From positions 2,418,001-2,482,000 of the forward strand of contig JANTQA010000076.1 in NCBI GenBank assembly GCA_027625915.1: DNA of 64,000 nucleotides, in the 5' to 3' direction. The notes beneath the pieces were generated by a model. The model was not told the origin of the DNA. It did not search any database and saw only the letters and a program-made list of their open reading frames with translations. Source of the stretch: Anaeramoeba flamelloides (lineage: Eukaryota; Metamonada; Anaeramoebidae). How positions within the stretch are numbered: the stretch's first letter is position 1; each line of letters opens with the position of its first letter. Made by a program: the position numbers and the translations under genes. Of the stretch, positions 11,880 to 24,930 are shown in pieces.

Positions 11880-13190
11880 CGTCTCTTGTTTGGTTATTTA
11901 AACTACTGAACATTTCAAGACAAATTTAAGTTAAATATTTGCCTACAGTGATCAAAAATAATGTGTTCACAAAGACTATTATCGGTGTTTCAAAATATTA
12001 TCAGTACTTTTTTTTCTTCTTGTACCAAGGCAACACCGAATCTACTACCAAATAGTATACCTAAGTTCAAATCAATTTTGAAAGTTAAGGTCTGGTTATT
12101 TTTACTAAAATTTAAATTATTCATGCAAATAGTTGAAAATTTTTCATAATATTCTCAATTTTTTTGAATTTTTTTAGTTTTTTTGATGATAAAATTTTTC
12201 TATTTTTTGAGATAAATTTTGCAATTTGATCCTACATTTTTAGAATTACTTTTTAACTAATAGAACTTTAAGAAACCAAAATCATATTTTTTCAGAGTTT
12301 ATTATTGGTTTCTCTGATTGGTTAATGGTATAGGTCTTCTATAACAAAAAAACATGCTTTTTATTTTTAAACACGTATTAAATTTTTTTGCACACTTTAT
12401 TTTGGCTACAGTACAATAAAGTTAGAATATTGATAATAAATCTATACAATTTGTTACAAATAAAGAATTTTTGTTACTTTAAGACTTTGTGGTTATTATT
12501 ATTAAATTGAGTATTTGAAATTGACAAAGGAACTGATGGAACTGTTGTTTTAATCAAAAGTTTTAAGACATTTGCATTGTTGATCCAGTGATATTAGTTA
12601 TCCCCATGTTGTAACATACTATAATTTTATACTTATCTGTGTGGATGTTAATTTCTTAAGATAACATCTCAAAAACATTTTCATTTTTTAATCAACTCTT
12701 TTCGGAACGGTTGTTGAAGAAAGTTACTCAATTTTTTTCAATGTTACTAAGATCATAACTAGAGATCACGTGCATTTTTTTCTCTAACATTTTTGAATAG
12801 AGCTCACAATTTATTTTTAATAAAAGTTCAATAGAAAACAATATAGTGACTTGATCTTGATGTATTTAAAATTAGATTTTCTTAAATTACATACACGCTT
12901 CTTAAGATGGATCATTCTTGGATCAATCTTGTTATCTAAAAAATTATTAATTAATTTTGGTAATTTTCAATTTAGGTGAAGACTTTTATCAAACAATATT
13001 TCAAAGATTTTTTTGATCTGAAAGTAATTTCCATCTTCGGTTTTATATAAGTTAATTATAGAAATCAAAAACAAAGCCATTCTTTATTCCAATCCAAACA
13101 AAACTATCTCTTGGTTCTTCTTCTTTGATGTAATAAAGTCTTTTTTTGAGCAACAAAAACAGGATACAATTTTCATTCTTTTTCTTTGAA
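11880..13190 (-). pseudogene. Broken protein-like region, family unassigned
   Basis: On the minus strand, long runs read as natural protein with host-like codon choice, for example NLYKTEDGNYFQIKKIFEI, KIDPRMIHLKKRVCNL and ELYSKMLEKKMHVISSY. Stops and frame changes interrupt them, so it is not an intact gene as it stands. Parts could instead be exons of an intron-rich gene. No family is recognised with confidence. It lies upstream of urocanase on the opposite strand. Confidence 0.35.
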
Positions 13191-13591
13191 AAACTAATAA
13201 TTTAGTTTAATTCCATTCTCAATCTTTTGTGAAAAAATTTTTAGATTTTATCAAAGTATAATTGTATTAATCAAATGTATATTCTTTTTCACAAGATAAT
13301 AATTTGGATCTCAATACAAAAAAAAGTGATTTAGAATTAAAAATATTTCTCTAACTGGAAAATAAAGTGTCGAAGTTCTATTGTCGATTATTAAAGTTTT
13401 GGAAACAAAATAATCTTTTTTGGTGTTAGTTATGTCTGTCTCGTAATAATTTGGAAAAAATTCTCGTTTGATGACATTTTAAGACAAAACTAAATGTTTT
13501 TTTCCTTTTTCTTTTTCAAAGAGAGTTTTTCAAAGAAATGAGTTGTAATATGTATTCACCATTTATTAATTTGTTTTATTTTTGATTCTAG

Positions 13592-13654
13592 ATATTTGGA
13601 GGAAAACCCACCAACCTGAATGGCAATTAGATTAACGAATTGACCAAAGAAAAG
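13592..13654 (+). other. Probable 5' untranslated exon of the urocanase gene
   Basis: A G+C-richer island of exactly 63 nt is bounded by a good acceptor (TTTTTGATTCTAG) and a donor (AAAG|GTAGTT). A 67 nt candidate intron then ends in TTTTAG at 13721, and the sequence runs on to the urocanase ATG at 13863. The frame that matches urocanase contains a TAG here, so the block is taken as leader, not coding. Confidence 0.35.
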
Positions 13655-13862
13655 GTAGTTTAAATTTTATCCACCTTAAATTACTAACATCTTGGGTATT
13701 CAACTGTTTTTGAAATTTTAGATTCTACAAAAAGTGTCTCAAAAACAAAAAGTAAATCCTATACTGAACTACTCATTATTTTATAACGTTTCTCGTTTTT
13801 TTGAAATCAGTAATTTCATTTTTTTTACATTTCTTTATTTTACCCAAGCCCAATTAACAAAT

Positions 13863-16800
13863 ATGACTGAAGAAAAATTAGTATTTGGTTTACAAGTTGA
13901 TCCCTTACCAAAACCACAAACCGAAAGAGACTCCACTGTTCCACATGCCCCAAAACGACAAGTTGTCTTGACACAAGAAGAAAAAAAATTAGCATTAACA
14001 AATGCCTTAAGGTTCTTTCCAAAATCGGTTCATAATGATTTGATCGAGGAGTTCCTCTTTGAGTTCAACACTTATGGTCACATTTATATGTACAGATTCA
14101 GGCCACAATACAAAATGTGTGCAAAGCCAATTAAAACAATCCCAGCCAAATCAAGAATTGCAGCAGCAATTATGCTAATGATTATGAACAATTTAGATCC
14201 AGAAGTCGCACAATTCCCACACGAACTAATTACCTATGGCGGCAACGGTTCTGTTTTTAGTAATTGGGCACAATACCAATTAACAATGGAATACTTGTCG
14301 ACAATGTCCGACGAGCAAACACTTGTAATGTGCTCGGGTACACCCATGGGTTTATTCCCAAGTCATAGCTTTAGTCCCCGTGTTGTTATTACCAATGGTA
14401 TGATGATTCCTTTGTTTTCTACTTCGGAAATGTATCAAAAATTGTATGCAATGGGAAATACAATTTATGGCCAAATGACTGCTGGCAGTTATTGCTATAT
14501 GTAAGTCCTTTTCATTTGAAACTTTACACGACCACTTTTTGATTTTTTTCTTTTTTTCTTCTTTTTTTTTCCGTTCTGCACTCTTTTCTCTATTTTTTAA
14601 TAGCAACCACTTTTTCTGAGATTTTTGTTTCCTTCCTTGTTTTTCTTTTCTTAGTTCAAGTTTCTTTTTTGTTGATTTCTTTTTTTTTGATAGCAAATAC
14701 TGGTATTTGAGCTTTAAATGGGAAAAATATTTACCTCATTTTCCAGTTAATCTTCTTTTTTTTCCTTAAATATTGGGTCCACAAAACGTTTTTTGTGTAT
14801 CTTTTTATTGGCTTGGTTCTTTTTTATTCTATATGCCAGTGCTTATTGAGTGAATTAAGAAGTCAAAATAAAAGGAAAGAATTTTGTTATTGATTAAAAA
14901 AACGACTTTTAGCTGAAATTTTATCCCATTTATCATTCAAACACCAGTAGATCTTTTACTTTTACAATTATTTTACCATACCAATTTTGAGATTCTTTTG
15001 ACTATTTACTTTTACTTTATTTTGGTTCTGCTTTTTTTCATCTTGTATTTTGTTTTTCTTTGTTTTGTGGACGTTCACAAAAAACTTGCCTTTTTTTTTT
15101 TTTTTCTAAATGTGCTTTTAAAAAAGTGTGTCAATCAAAGTTTTTAAAACAATTAACAAACTCCAATACACAAGCGCAAACAATTAAGGCATCATCTTTT
15201 GAGCTTGTGGAGCCTTATTTTTAGTACATATATTAAAAACTTTTATGGCCACACTTTTTTAAAAGGTCTAGATATCATTCTATACACGATCGACGCATTT
15301 CAAAAAAATTACTTTTACAACAATTACAAAAATATCAAATATATTAAGTGATGTAGATCTGAAAAATATTGCATCATTTTTGATATTTTTTTTAATATTT
15401 TTTCTCGAGAGAAAAATAACACCAATGTAACCTCTAAGAGACCTGTTGGTAAATCAGGAAAATGAAAAAAAGTTCAAATAAAAAATGAAAAATAAAAAAA
15501 TTTTATTTCAATTTTCTTTATTTTAGGATGTACGTTTCAAATGAATTCTTCAGATACATTACAAAAACTAGCTTTTTATATTGGTTAATGTTTTGAAGTT
15601 CTTTTATTAACAGATTAAAATAAATCTTTTTTGTCCAAAAAATAAAGTTTTTATTTTTTTGATCTATTGTGAATCCTCAACTAACCACAAAGTTATAATG
15701 AAGAGTAGTATTACTTTATGGAAAAATTATTGAATTGTACAGAATTTTTTGTATTTTTGTAATATTAATTGACTTAAATAAATTTTGTTTTTCAAAAAAT
15801 GTTGTTTATTGGTATTTTTTTTTGCTTTTTATTTTTTGTTCTATTCTAAGTACCTCATTGAAAAGATCATTAAAAATACACCTAAGAAGACATTTATACA
15901 ATTATTTTTTCATTTTAACCTGTCAATAAAAGAACTTCAAAACATTAACCAATATAAAAAGCTAGTTTTTGTAATGTATCTGAAGAATTCATTTGAAACG
16001 TACATCCTAAAATAAAGAAAATTGAAATAAAATTTTTTTTTCAAAGCTAGAATTCTTTTTTTTAAATAAATTTTCTTTTCAGAAAATAAACATGTGCAAA
16101 ATAGTCTTTGTGATAATACAAATCATATTGATCACACAAAATCCATTTAGCACCATAATTTCTTTTTAAAATATTTTCAACAATAATAACAATATCTTCT
16201 TGTAGGCCTAAAGTGGGTTAAGATCTTGTTTATTATTAAAATCCTTTCCCTTCACAGAACTTAAATCTTTTGCTAATTCAAACAAAAAATCAATATTATC
16301 GATTGTTTTCATAACTATCAATCCATAAATCATCTTTGTGTTGGGGATTAACATTTTTAAAGGAATAATACAAAACAGATCACTTCAAAGAAAAATACTT
16401 ATACTTAAAAAGGTCATCATTTACACCTTGGTATGTACTCTGAACAAACCCCATATTTTACGATATAATTAACGGTATTATGTTGTTTAATTTTGTTTTT
16501 TAAATATTTTCAAACTTTGTTTATCTTTTTCAGTTTTGTTTGTTTTCCCTTCATAATTTTTTTTTTTTTTTTTTTTTTTTTGGGGATTATTGCCTAATTT
16601 TTGGATTTTCAAAAAGTTTTAATCGTACAAAATAATTTCCTCCAAAAGGTACAAAAAATATAGATTTACAAGCTTTTTATGCAATTATTTAACAATATCT
16701 CTTTAACTTTCAGATCAAAAGGGAAAATATTTCAAATCAAAAATTACTTAAACATTCTTTCTAGTTTCAGGAAAATTGTAAATCTGAAAAAATAAATTTA

Positions 16801-19800
16801 ATTTTCTTGTACAATTCAAAAGGATCGAGAAGGTAAAAAACAAAATTTTGATAAAGAAATTTTAATTCCATTCAAATTTGTTTTTAAAAACTCGAAATAG
16901 AGAAAATATTGAAAAAAATGTGTCAATTGTCCCTCAGGTAAACTTTACGATATAAAGCACTTACTCATTTAAAAAATTAAATTTATTTGTTTATTGCTTT
17001 CGAAAACATTAAAATGTCATTCCATTTAAAAAAAAAATTTAAAATCCATTCCGATATTTAAAAATATTGATAAAATTTCTCAATTTTTTTAAAATCATCA
17101 AATAGAATTATAATTTTTTCTACAAAATTTTGAGATTTCGATAATCAATTTTGAATGGTCAGAAATTTCAAACTATTAGCCATACTCAATAAGAGTCTAA
17201 ATCTTGATAAATTAATCCAATTTCCAATTTGAAGTTAAAACTTGTAAAATAATTTACTAAAAAAAAAGTACGTCAATTGTCTAAAATGGAAGATTTAAAA
17301 ATGCATTTTCTAAAAGAAAACTAAAAGTCTATAAAACCGCCTAAAAATAATTAGGGATTTTTTTTTGAAAAGTTGAAGTGAATTTTTGACTTTCAACAAT
17401 AATACACTTAAAACTCTCATTTTTTTTTTAATTTTTTTCTTTTTATTCTTGAAGAGAGGTGATTCAACAAAATTACTTCTTGCTTATCGTTAGATTTTTT
17501 TTTAATTTGAGAAATAAAACGAAAATTTATTTAATTTTCTTTTTATTTCAAAAATTAAAAAAAACCTTCGTTAGGCTTCCCAGAATTCAAAAGAATCGAG
17601 TTAAATCTCTAATTTTTCTCTATTTTTTTTGAATTCTGGAAAACCTAAGCACTCTATGGTGCTTGACGACACTCTAAATTTATTTATAGTTTTTTTTATC
17701 ATTGCTATAGTTTAGGCAAGATTATCACTCATAGGACAACTTTTCTAAAAAAAATGAAAAGAAAAATTTTTATTTTTAAACAAAGACCAAGAAAAAGAGA
17801 AAGAAAAGTAAGAAATAAAAGAGAGCCTTTATTGGTAAGGGTTAAGTGCTCAAGAGCTCTTAATCTGTTAAAGAGAGAGTTTTGAAGTGACTAAACTTGT
17901 GACTCCTAATTCAAAAGAACCTTTTAATTACAGTCATTAGAAGTATTTTAAACTCAATTTAGTTTTCTGAAGAAATAAAAGAGAGTAAAAATCAGAGAAA
18001 AAAAGTAAAAACTTGATTAAAATGTTTTTTTTGTCCACCAAGTGTTGAATGGGTTGTTGGTTGTTTCCTTTTTCTGAATTTTTTTTGGATCACCACCATA
18101 ATTTGTTTTAATAAAGAGAACTAAATCTTTGAACAACATAATACCAAATGAAATATGTTACTTTATTAAATTTTAAATTAGAAATTTAAAGATAATGTAC
18201 ATCTATAAAGTGCTGACTTTTAAGAATAAGAATTTGTTTTCGAAATTTTATTGTTTATTTTTCTTTTTATTTTTTTCTTTCAAAAGTTTTCCAAATTTTG
18301 TTTTTGCAAAATAATAGTACGAGATACCAACTCAACAATATTAACCCAAGTACAAGTAAGGACTAGACAAAATGTAGTGAAAGGTTAATACCGTTCGCTT
18401 CTGTTGGTTTCAAATTTTTTAAGTTGGCATTTGTAACTTCAGTTAATTCCAGTTTGCTTAAGATCTAATTGTTAACAATTTTATTAATTCTTATCATGAT
18501 TTTTTTTATTCCTTTTACCACCTCCAACTACTTTAAAAAAAAACAAAAATGTGAGGAATCCAAACAACTTAAAAAGTGGAATTTGGAAAAAGTAAAAGGT
18601 ATAAAAAATGAATCCCAAACAGTCCGACAAACTCCAGTAGACCTATTTTGATGACTTTATTAATACAATTTTTAATTTCTTTTTCATTGGGTAGGGTAGT
18701 TAGAGTCATTTTAAAAAAGTTTGTCAAAAATGAAGATTAAACAGTTTTGTTAAACTTCAATAGAACTATTTTGATAACTCTTTTAAAAACAATTTTGCTG
18801 ATACTTTTTTAAAAAAACTTTAATTTCAAAGGGAGACGTTATTGATCTACAAGAAAAAATCAAATTTTTTTCCTCCTGATCTCTACAATTTTATTTCTTT
18901 ATAAAGATAATTTTAAATATCAACAACATTATTGTTATCGAAACCCTGAAATAAATCATTTTTGATCGCTCTAAAAATATTTTTAAAAAGTTTTGGGATT
19001 ATTTCAAAAGATAATTTTCCTAGTTTTCATCTCGTGTAAATTGAAAATTTGAACGTTTTATTTCTAAGAAGATAAAACAAAAACTTTGAAGAAGAATGGA
19101 GAAGAAACGAAAATTTTTGTTGTTTATTATTATTCATTCATCTTCTTATTTAAGAAAAAAAATAAAATAAAAACCAAAACAAATAATAAAAAATTTGAAT
19201 TTTTTTCAAACAAAAAAAAAAAACAAAAAAATATTATTCCAATTATTAATCAAAAAAAAAAAAAAAAAAACCAACAGAGGACCTATGGGTATTGTTCATG
19301 GTACGACTTTAACTATTATGAATGCAGGAAGAAAATATTTAAAAACAAATGATATGTCAGGAAGAATCTTTGTAACTGCCGGTTTAGGCGGTATGAGTGG
19401 AGCCCAAGGGAAAGCAGCTGTTATTGCTGGGGCAACAACTATTATTGCTGAAGTGAGTAAAGAGGCATTAGAAAAACGATATCGACAAGGGTGGATTCAA
19501 GAGAAATCAGAAGACATTGACGAAATTATTACAATCATTAAAGATATAAATATCCAAAAGAAAAAAGGAACAAAATTGCCAGGAAGGTCGATTGGGTTTT
19601 ATGGAAACGTTGTTGATCTTTGGGAAAGGTTGGCCAAGGAAAGCGAAGAAGCCGGAGAAACTCTTGTTGAACTTGGCTCTGATCAAACGTCTCTACATAA
19701 TCCATTCAATGGAGGATATTATCCAGTCGATGTCACATTTGAAGAGTCAAATGAAATGATGACACAAGATCCAGAAAAATTTAAAAAACTGGTACACGAG

Positions 19801-21005
19801 AGTTTAAAAAGACAAGTAAACGCAATCAACAAATTGTCCGAATTGGGAATGCATTTTTTTGATTATGGAAATGCCTTCTTATTACAATCAAGCAAGGCCG
19901 GCGCTGATATTATGAACGAAAAACAAACAGGATTTAAATATCCTTCCTATGTTGAAGATATTATGGGGCCAATGATCTTTGATTATGGTTTTGGTCCTTT
20001 TAGATGGGTGTGCACTTCCTGTGATCCAAATGATTTAAAAATTACAGACGAAATCGCTTCCGAAATTTGTTTAAAGCTTTCCAAAGAAGCTCCAAAGGAA
20101 ACAAAACAGCAATATTTGGATAACTATAAATGGATTGTTGCTGCAGAAGAAAATAAATTGGTTGTTGGAAGTCAAGCTCGAATCCTTTACTCTGATGAAA
20201 TTGGTAGAAGCATGATCGCTTTGGCTTTTAATGAAGCAGTTAAAAGTGGCAGATTGTCAGCCCCCGTTTTAATTTCAAGAGACCATCATGATGTTTCAGG
20301 TACAGATAGCCCTTTCAGAGAAACAAGTAGTATCAAAGATGGTTCAATGTATTGTGCAGGTAAAAAGACTTTTTCTTTTACTTTAATTTTTTTTTTATTA
20401 TTAATAAAAAATATACATCTTCTAAATTCTTTTATTATTGATTTTATTTATATTATCATTTATTTGTAATTTATTCTATAACTCATTGTATATTATTTTA
20501 ATAACAATTTAAATAGACATGTCAGTGCAAAATGTAATTGGAGGTAATTTTTTTGTTTTTTTGGTTTTGTTTTTTTGGTTTTGTTTTTTTGTTTTTTTTT
20601 TTGGAAATAATTCTAATTTATTATTTTTTGTTGTTGTTTTTGTTTTTGTTTTCCTTTTAATTTATTATTTTTTGTTTTTGTTTTTCTTTTTATAAAAAAT
20701 TCTACAAAGATGGTTTCAGAGGCGGACATCTTGTAGCCGTTCACAATGGTGGAGGTGTTGGATGGGGATACGTTATGAATGGAGGATTTCAAATAATTTT
20801 AGATGGATCTGAAGAAGTTGAGAAAAGAATAAATTCAATGTTATTCTGGGACGTGAATAATGGAGTTAATAGAAGAGCTTGGTCTGGTTCAAAAGGAGCA
20901 CAATTTACCATTAAACGTGCAATGGAAAGAAATAATAATTTAAAAGTAACACTTAGAAATGATGTAAGTGAAGAATTAATTGAGAATATGTTTAAAAAAA
21001 ATTAA
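13863..21005 (+). CDS. Urocanate hydratase, four exons
   Basis: The enzyme converts urocanate to imidazolonepropionate, the second step of histidine breakdown, using NAD+ as an electrophile in the cytosol. Exons are 13863-14500, 19278-20359, 20517-20543 (only 27 nt) and 20710-21005. All junctions are GT-AG with matching phases, giving about 680 residues, close to the 676 of the animal enzyme. Visible motifs are YGHIYMYRF, ITYGGNG and IYGQMTAGSYCYIGP (across the first junction), the NAD site GLGGMSGAQ near residue 249, and LGSDQTSLHNPFNGGYYPV. The active-site segment FGPFRWVCTS lies near 457, followed by SRDHHDVSGTDSPFRETS and HNGGGVGWG. The N-terminal 80 residues, with VPHAPKR and the LALTNALRFFP stretch, are of the animal-like long type. 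The start is chosen because the homologous region begins right after this ATG. Intron 1 is 4777 bp; the others are 157 and 166 bp. Confidence 0.95.
15498..16036. mobile_element. Long inverted-repeat (fold-back) element
   Basis: Arms of about 115-130 bp face each other: GGATGTACGTTTCAAATGAA at 15526 and its reverse complement ending at 16010. The arms are nearly identical, including the outer ATTTTATTTCAATTTTC stretches. The roughly 280 bp centre has no coding frame of note. A diverged shorter relative, sharing AATTCTTCAGATACATTA, lies at 57405-57572. Confidence 0.85.
16077..16480 (-). pseudogene. Coding relic in the urocanase intron
   Basis: The minus strand reads as protein in several consecutive blocks, such as STYQGVNDDLFKYKYFSLK, NPQHKDDLWIDSYENN, NIDFLFELAKDL and KWILCDQYDLYYHKDYF. 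The blocks lie in order but not in one open frame, so this is a decayed copy of something. The family is not recognised, and an origin from a mobile element cannot be excluded. It sits antisense to the host gene. Confidence 0.4.
20560..20690 (+). repeat. T/G-rich low-complexity tract in urocanase intron 3
   Basis: Units like TTTTTTGGTTTTG recur several times, followed by TTTTTGTTTTTG. This occupies most of the 166 bp intron between the 27 nt exon and the last exon. It is a strong polypyrimidine-like tract on the sense strand. Confidence 0.6.
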
Positions 21006-23329
21006 TTACACACAAATAATATCTTGATAAATCTCTATTTTTATATATTATTACAAAATGAGCAATATATAAGAACAATTATAAAGAGATTACCCATTTT
21101 TTTGTCTTTTTCTTTTTTTTTTTATCTGATCTGAAAAAAAAATGAAATCAAATCTCAAAAAAAACAAATTTTCTGTTTTTTTTTTTTATCATTATTTACT
21201 TTTGATTTTTTTATTCGATAATTTCTCTTAAAATCATTTCGAATCTTTCAAGAAAAGTTTTCAATTTCAAAAAATAAAATATTTTTATAGGATTTTGATA
21301 TTTATTATTTTAATTTTTTTTCAAATGTATCTTTTTTTTTTATTTAAAAAATGTTTAAGACAAGATTTTAACTTAAAAACCAATTTAAAAGTTTTTACTT
21401 TTTAGAAGAGAGTTAGAAAACAGTGGTTTTTTATTTTGATTTTTATATATGAAAAAACTTTTTTTCAAATTACATGATTTACTATACAAGTCAATATCAT
21501 TTATTAATAATTTGAATAATTATGGGATTCTTATTTTTTATAAATAAAATGAAATCTTGTTGAGATCTTTAAAAAACACTTTTTTTTTGTAATTTGTGTT
21601 TTGGTTTCTGAAATGGATGATTTAACCCCATTTAAACAATTTATTAGATTTGAGTCGATTTTTTGAAATCCAAAATTTCACATATTTCCTTTATATAACA
21701 AAAAAAGCAAGTTATAATTTTTATTAACAAATAAGTTAATTCTTGAAAATTATTTATAGCATATTTTTCGTTTTATGTTGGAAAGAATTGATTTTAAAAG
21801 AAAAATATTGATTTTTTTATTATTATTTAATGATTAATATTTTAATTTAAATCAAACAAATAAAATTAATTGAAGTTATAGATGATTCAATAAATGAAAA
21901 TTTGATTTAAGTTTATCCACCTTCCAAAAATTAATTAATGAAATTTAGATATATTAAGCAATTTTTTTTTCTTTTAAGGTTTTCAAAAAGTTGTTTTCTG
22001 ATTTTCAAAAAATGTAAAAAAAATAGCTAAAAAAATGTCAATTTAAAAAAATTTTTTGAGAAATTGTTTGTGGTCTTATTCAAAATAAGAATTATGGCGA
22101 TTTAATTTATTTTTCGAATAAAAAAATTGATTTTGAATGTGGGTGATAATGCTACCCCAATTCCCAAATAACTTCAATAACAATTTTATTTTGAAAAATC
22201 TACTTTTATCTTTAGAAAAAAAACATAATATCTTAAATAAATTTTGTAAATGGCCTCAAATTTCGAATTTAATTTTTAGAACTATTCTTCTTAAAAAAAA
22301 TATAAATATTTTCCAATATCCTGAATAAATAATTTTTTTGGTTAACCAAAAGAATTATCTCAAAAAAGAAATAAAATATTAAAATTAATATAATCTGATA
22401 ACAAAGAATTGTTGTGTATAATAATGATGAAAATAGCAATAAAACAGATAAAAACTTTTAATAATGTACGGAATAAAATGAATTTAAATATTTTTTCTTT
22501 TTCATAAAAAAAAAACGAAAAAAAAATTATTGATCTCAAAGAAAAAAATTTCTTTACTTAGGTTCTTGGTCGATTAGAATTTTTTGACACTTTGGATATG
22601 TAAAATTTGTATAAAGAGAATATCACTAATAAAATATTTAGATTTTTTTAATCTTTTTTCAAGAGTACTGATCACTTAAGAACTAAAAAAAAATTATTTC
22701 AATATTGAAAGATACTGTGGAGAATTGATAAATTTATTAATTTGTTATTTTTCTAATTTAGTAAATATATAACTCAAAAATTGTTTTTTTTTTTTTTTTG
22801 TTTATTTTTACACTACTATTTTTAATTTAGTTTTTTTCGGATATAATCACTTTTTTCTGATTATTGTATGCCTAAAAGAATGAAAAAAAAAAAAATAAAA
22901 TTTTTTTGTAGTGATATAAGATGATATTTTGGCTCTCGACAAAAACAATTAATATGATCTTAGGATTAGAAATATTTCTTTTATATATATATATATATAT
23001 ATGGAAGGGAATTCACAACAAAAAATTATAATATAAGGATTTTTGAAAAAAAGAATCAATATGAGTTATGCAATATATTTTTTTGAATTGTTTAGATAAT
23101 TCAGCACAATATAAAACAAACAATATACAAAAAAAAACAAAAAAAAAAAAAAAAAAACTAATTTGTAAATTTTTAATTGTAGTTCAAAAAACCTTTTTCT
23201 CATTAGTATATTTTTCTATTTATAACCGAATTATAAAACAAATGTAATTAAAATGAAATTGGTTACCACGTAGAAAAAAACTTGGTTTAAACTATTAGAT
23301 ACAGGATAGATCACCAAATCCACTAATAG

Positions 23330-24930
23330 TCTTTATTTACTGTATTATTCCACATTTGTTACAAAATGGCAGAAAACAATCAAATAAAAAACAACATATA
23401 TACTACTTGTCCATAAAAATGCCCGATTTTAGATATTCCTCTAAAATTAACCTACTTGATAAATTTAATTTTTTTCTTTTTCTTCAAGCTTGTATATTTG
23501 ACTTTTTTTCCGATTTTAAAATTCATTCATAACTGTTACTCTACTTAACTTCTTCAAAGTAAAAAGAAACCAAAAATTTATTTTTTTTTTTGTAAAACTG
23601 ATTTTTTAAAGTCGAAATTAAATCAAAAAAAAGCTTTTAATCAAGGTAATAATAATTTTAATCGTAAAAATCAAATTGATGCAATAACCAAACTTTCTAA
23701 AAAAAAATGAATGAATTTTTTTTGATCTCTATTTGAACAAACTTGGAAAACAAAAGTTTTTAATATTTTTACACATTTTATATTAATTCAAGATCTAACC
23801 TCAATTATTGATTTAAATCTGAACGAAGTGGGCACAAATATAAAAATATCTTTAAATCCCTAAACATGAAAAAAAAAAAAAAAAACTTGAGTTAAATTTT
23901 TGTCGTGAACCAAAGGCTTACAACATGGTTTATATCTCCACAATCAATATTGATAGATTCTAATAAATTTCAAAAAATTTAAAGTTCATTTTCCATTTTT
24001 AGAAATCTTTGAACTGTTTCTTATCAAACATTCCTTTGGTAAGAATATTTTGAAAAACAACTTATCTTACATAATTTCTTATCACTTGACTTCAGAAAAT
24101 GCTTTATTCAAAGGTTGAACATAATAATTTCAAAAAGGAATTTCAAGTAAAAATTTACCAAATATAAATTACAATTTATCAGTAATAAATACATTTTAAC
24201 TTATGGGACACAGGAGAAAAATCAAAAATTTTGTTTCTATCTTAATTATTTAGGTTAAAGAAAATATTGTGAGACTTCCAAGTAACAATAAATACCCTAA
24301 CAACTTGAAATCCATAGATTTTTCTCTTGAAACAGAATTTATTAAATTGTATCCGTCCCCTTATTGGATTGTTTTTTGTTTGAAGAAAATCAAAATTTAG
24401 TGTAAAAAAAAACTCTTAAAAAACAAATAAATGATCACTCTCTGAAAAAGGATGATCGAAGTCAACAAACACTTTTCTTAACTGTTCTAATTTTTAAACC
24501 TGACAACTTCGTTATTGATAAAAACATTCAGGCTTTTGATAAACAAAAAAATTTCCTTTAAAAAAATTCTTGTGACTTCTCAAATTAAATTTTAACTCAA
24601 AACTAAAGTTTGAAGTTAAGGGTTAAATGTAAAACTTTCAAAATAAGAGAAGCATCCTTTCTTTTTTTATATTTATGAAGAAAAACATTCATTTTTTTCA
24701 CTTTGTTTACTCCTTACCTGAATATTATTTCAAACCATTTCAACAATTCGCAAATAACAAGTTAAAAGAAATGAAACCAGCAATAACAAATGATGACACT
24801 TTCAACCATAACGAAAATGATTTTATTTTTGGTTGGACTTATCAGTCCTTAAATATCGATTATCAAAACCATGATCGACTAAGTAATTTACGAATTAATT
24901 ATAATACTGCCACAGAAGAAGAATAAAAGG
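23330..24930 (+). pseudogene. Protein-like region without intact frame; BTB/BACK-like in part
   Basis: Successive plus-strand blocks have host-like protein composition: MAENNQIKNNIYTTCP near 23366, LEIFELFLIKHSFGKNIL near 24000, PYWIVFCLKKIK near 24360, and a final open stretch of 83 codons at 24675-24926 that ends in TATEEE and stops. The block around 24000-24115 (ILKNNLSYIISYHLTSENAL) loosely resembles the helical BACK segment of BTB proteins, but that is a suggestion only. A dispersed repeat (23760-23960) interrupts it. It may be a decayed gene, or an intron-rich one whose structure I cannot resolve. Confidence 0.35.
23760..23960 (+). repeat. Dispersed repeat, copy 2 of 3
   Basis: Same order of words as 8337-8530, including AAGATCTAACCTC and the ACAACATGGTTTAT end. 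See the first copy for the third, inverted relative. Confidence 0.5.

Larger units (their letters stand above)
6461..13862. other. 7.4 kb intergenic stretch between RhoGEF and urocanase
   Basis: No intact gene is recognisable. The two flanking genes are divergent, so both promoters lie here. Contents include a dispersed repeat at 8337-8530, half of a Tc1-like fold-back element at 10036-10070, a C homopolymer near 8930, and a protein-like but broken region on the minus strand at about 11880-13190. A likely non-coding 5' exon of the urocanase gene lies at 13592-13654. Confidence 0.55.
14501..19277 (+). other. 4.8 kb first intron of urocanase
   Basis: The donor is GTAAGT after TATAT and the acceptor is CCAACAG before AGGACCT. 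The split codon ATA restores the conserved YIGP. The intron contains a long inverted-repeat element (15498-16036), a broken coding relic on the minus strand (about 16077-16480), a small fold-back around 17573-17648 and a pair of direct repeats near 18620 and 18740. No intact gene is seen inside. Confidence 0.9.

Noticed and set aside
18469-18651. 60-codon frame in the urocanase intron ending QTVRQTPVDLF
   Set aside because: Lies in a directly repeated AT-rich segment, with no splice partners or homology that I recognise.
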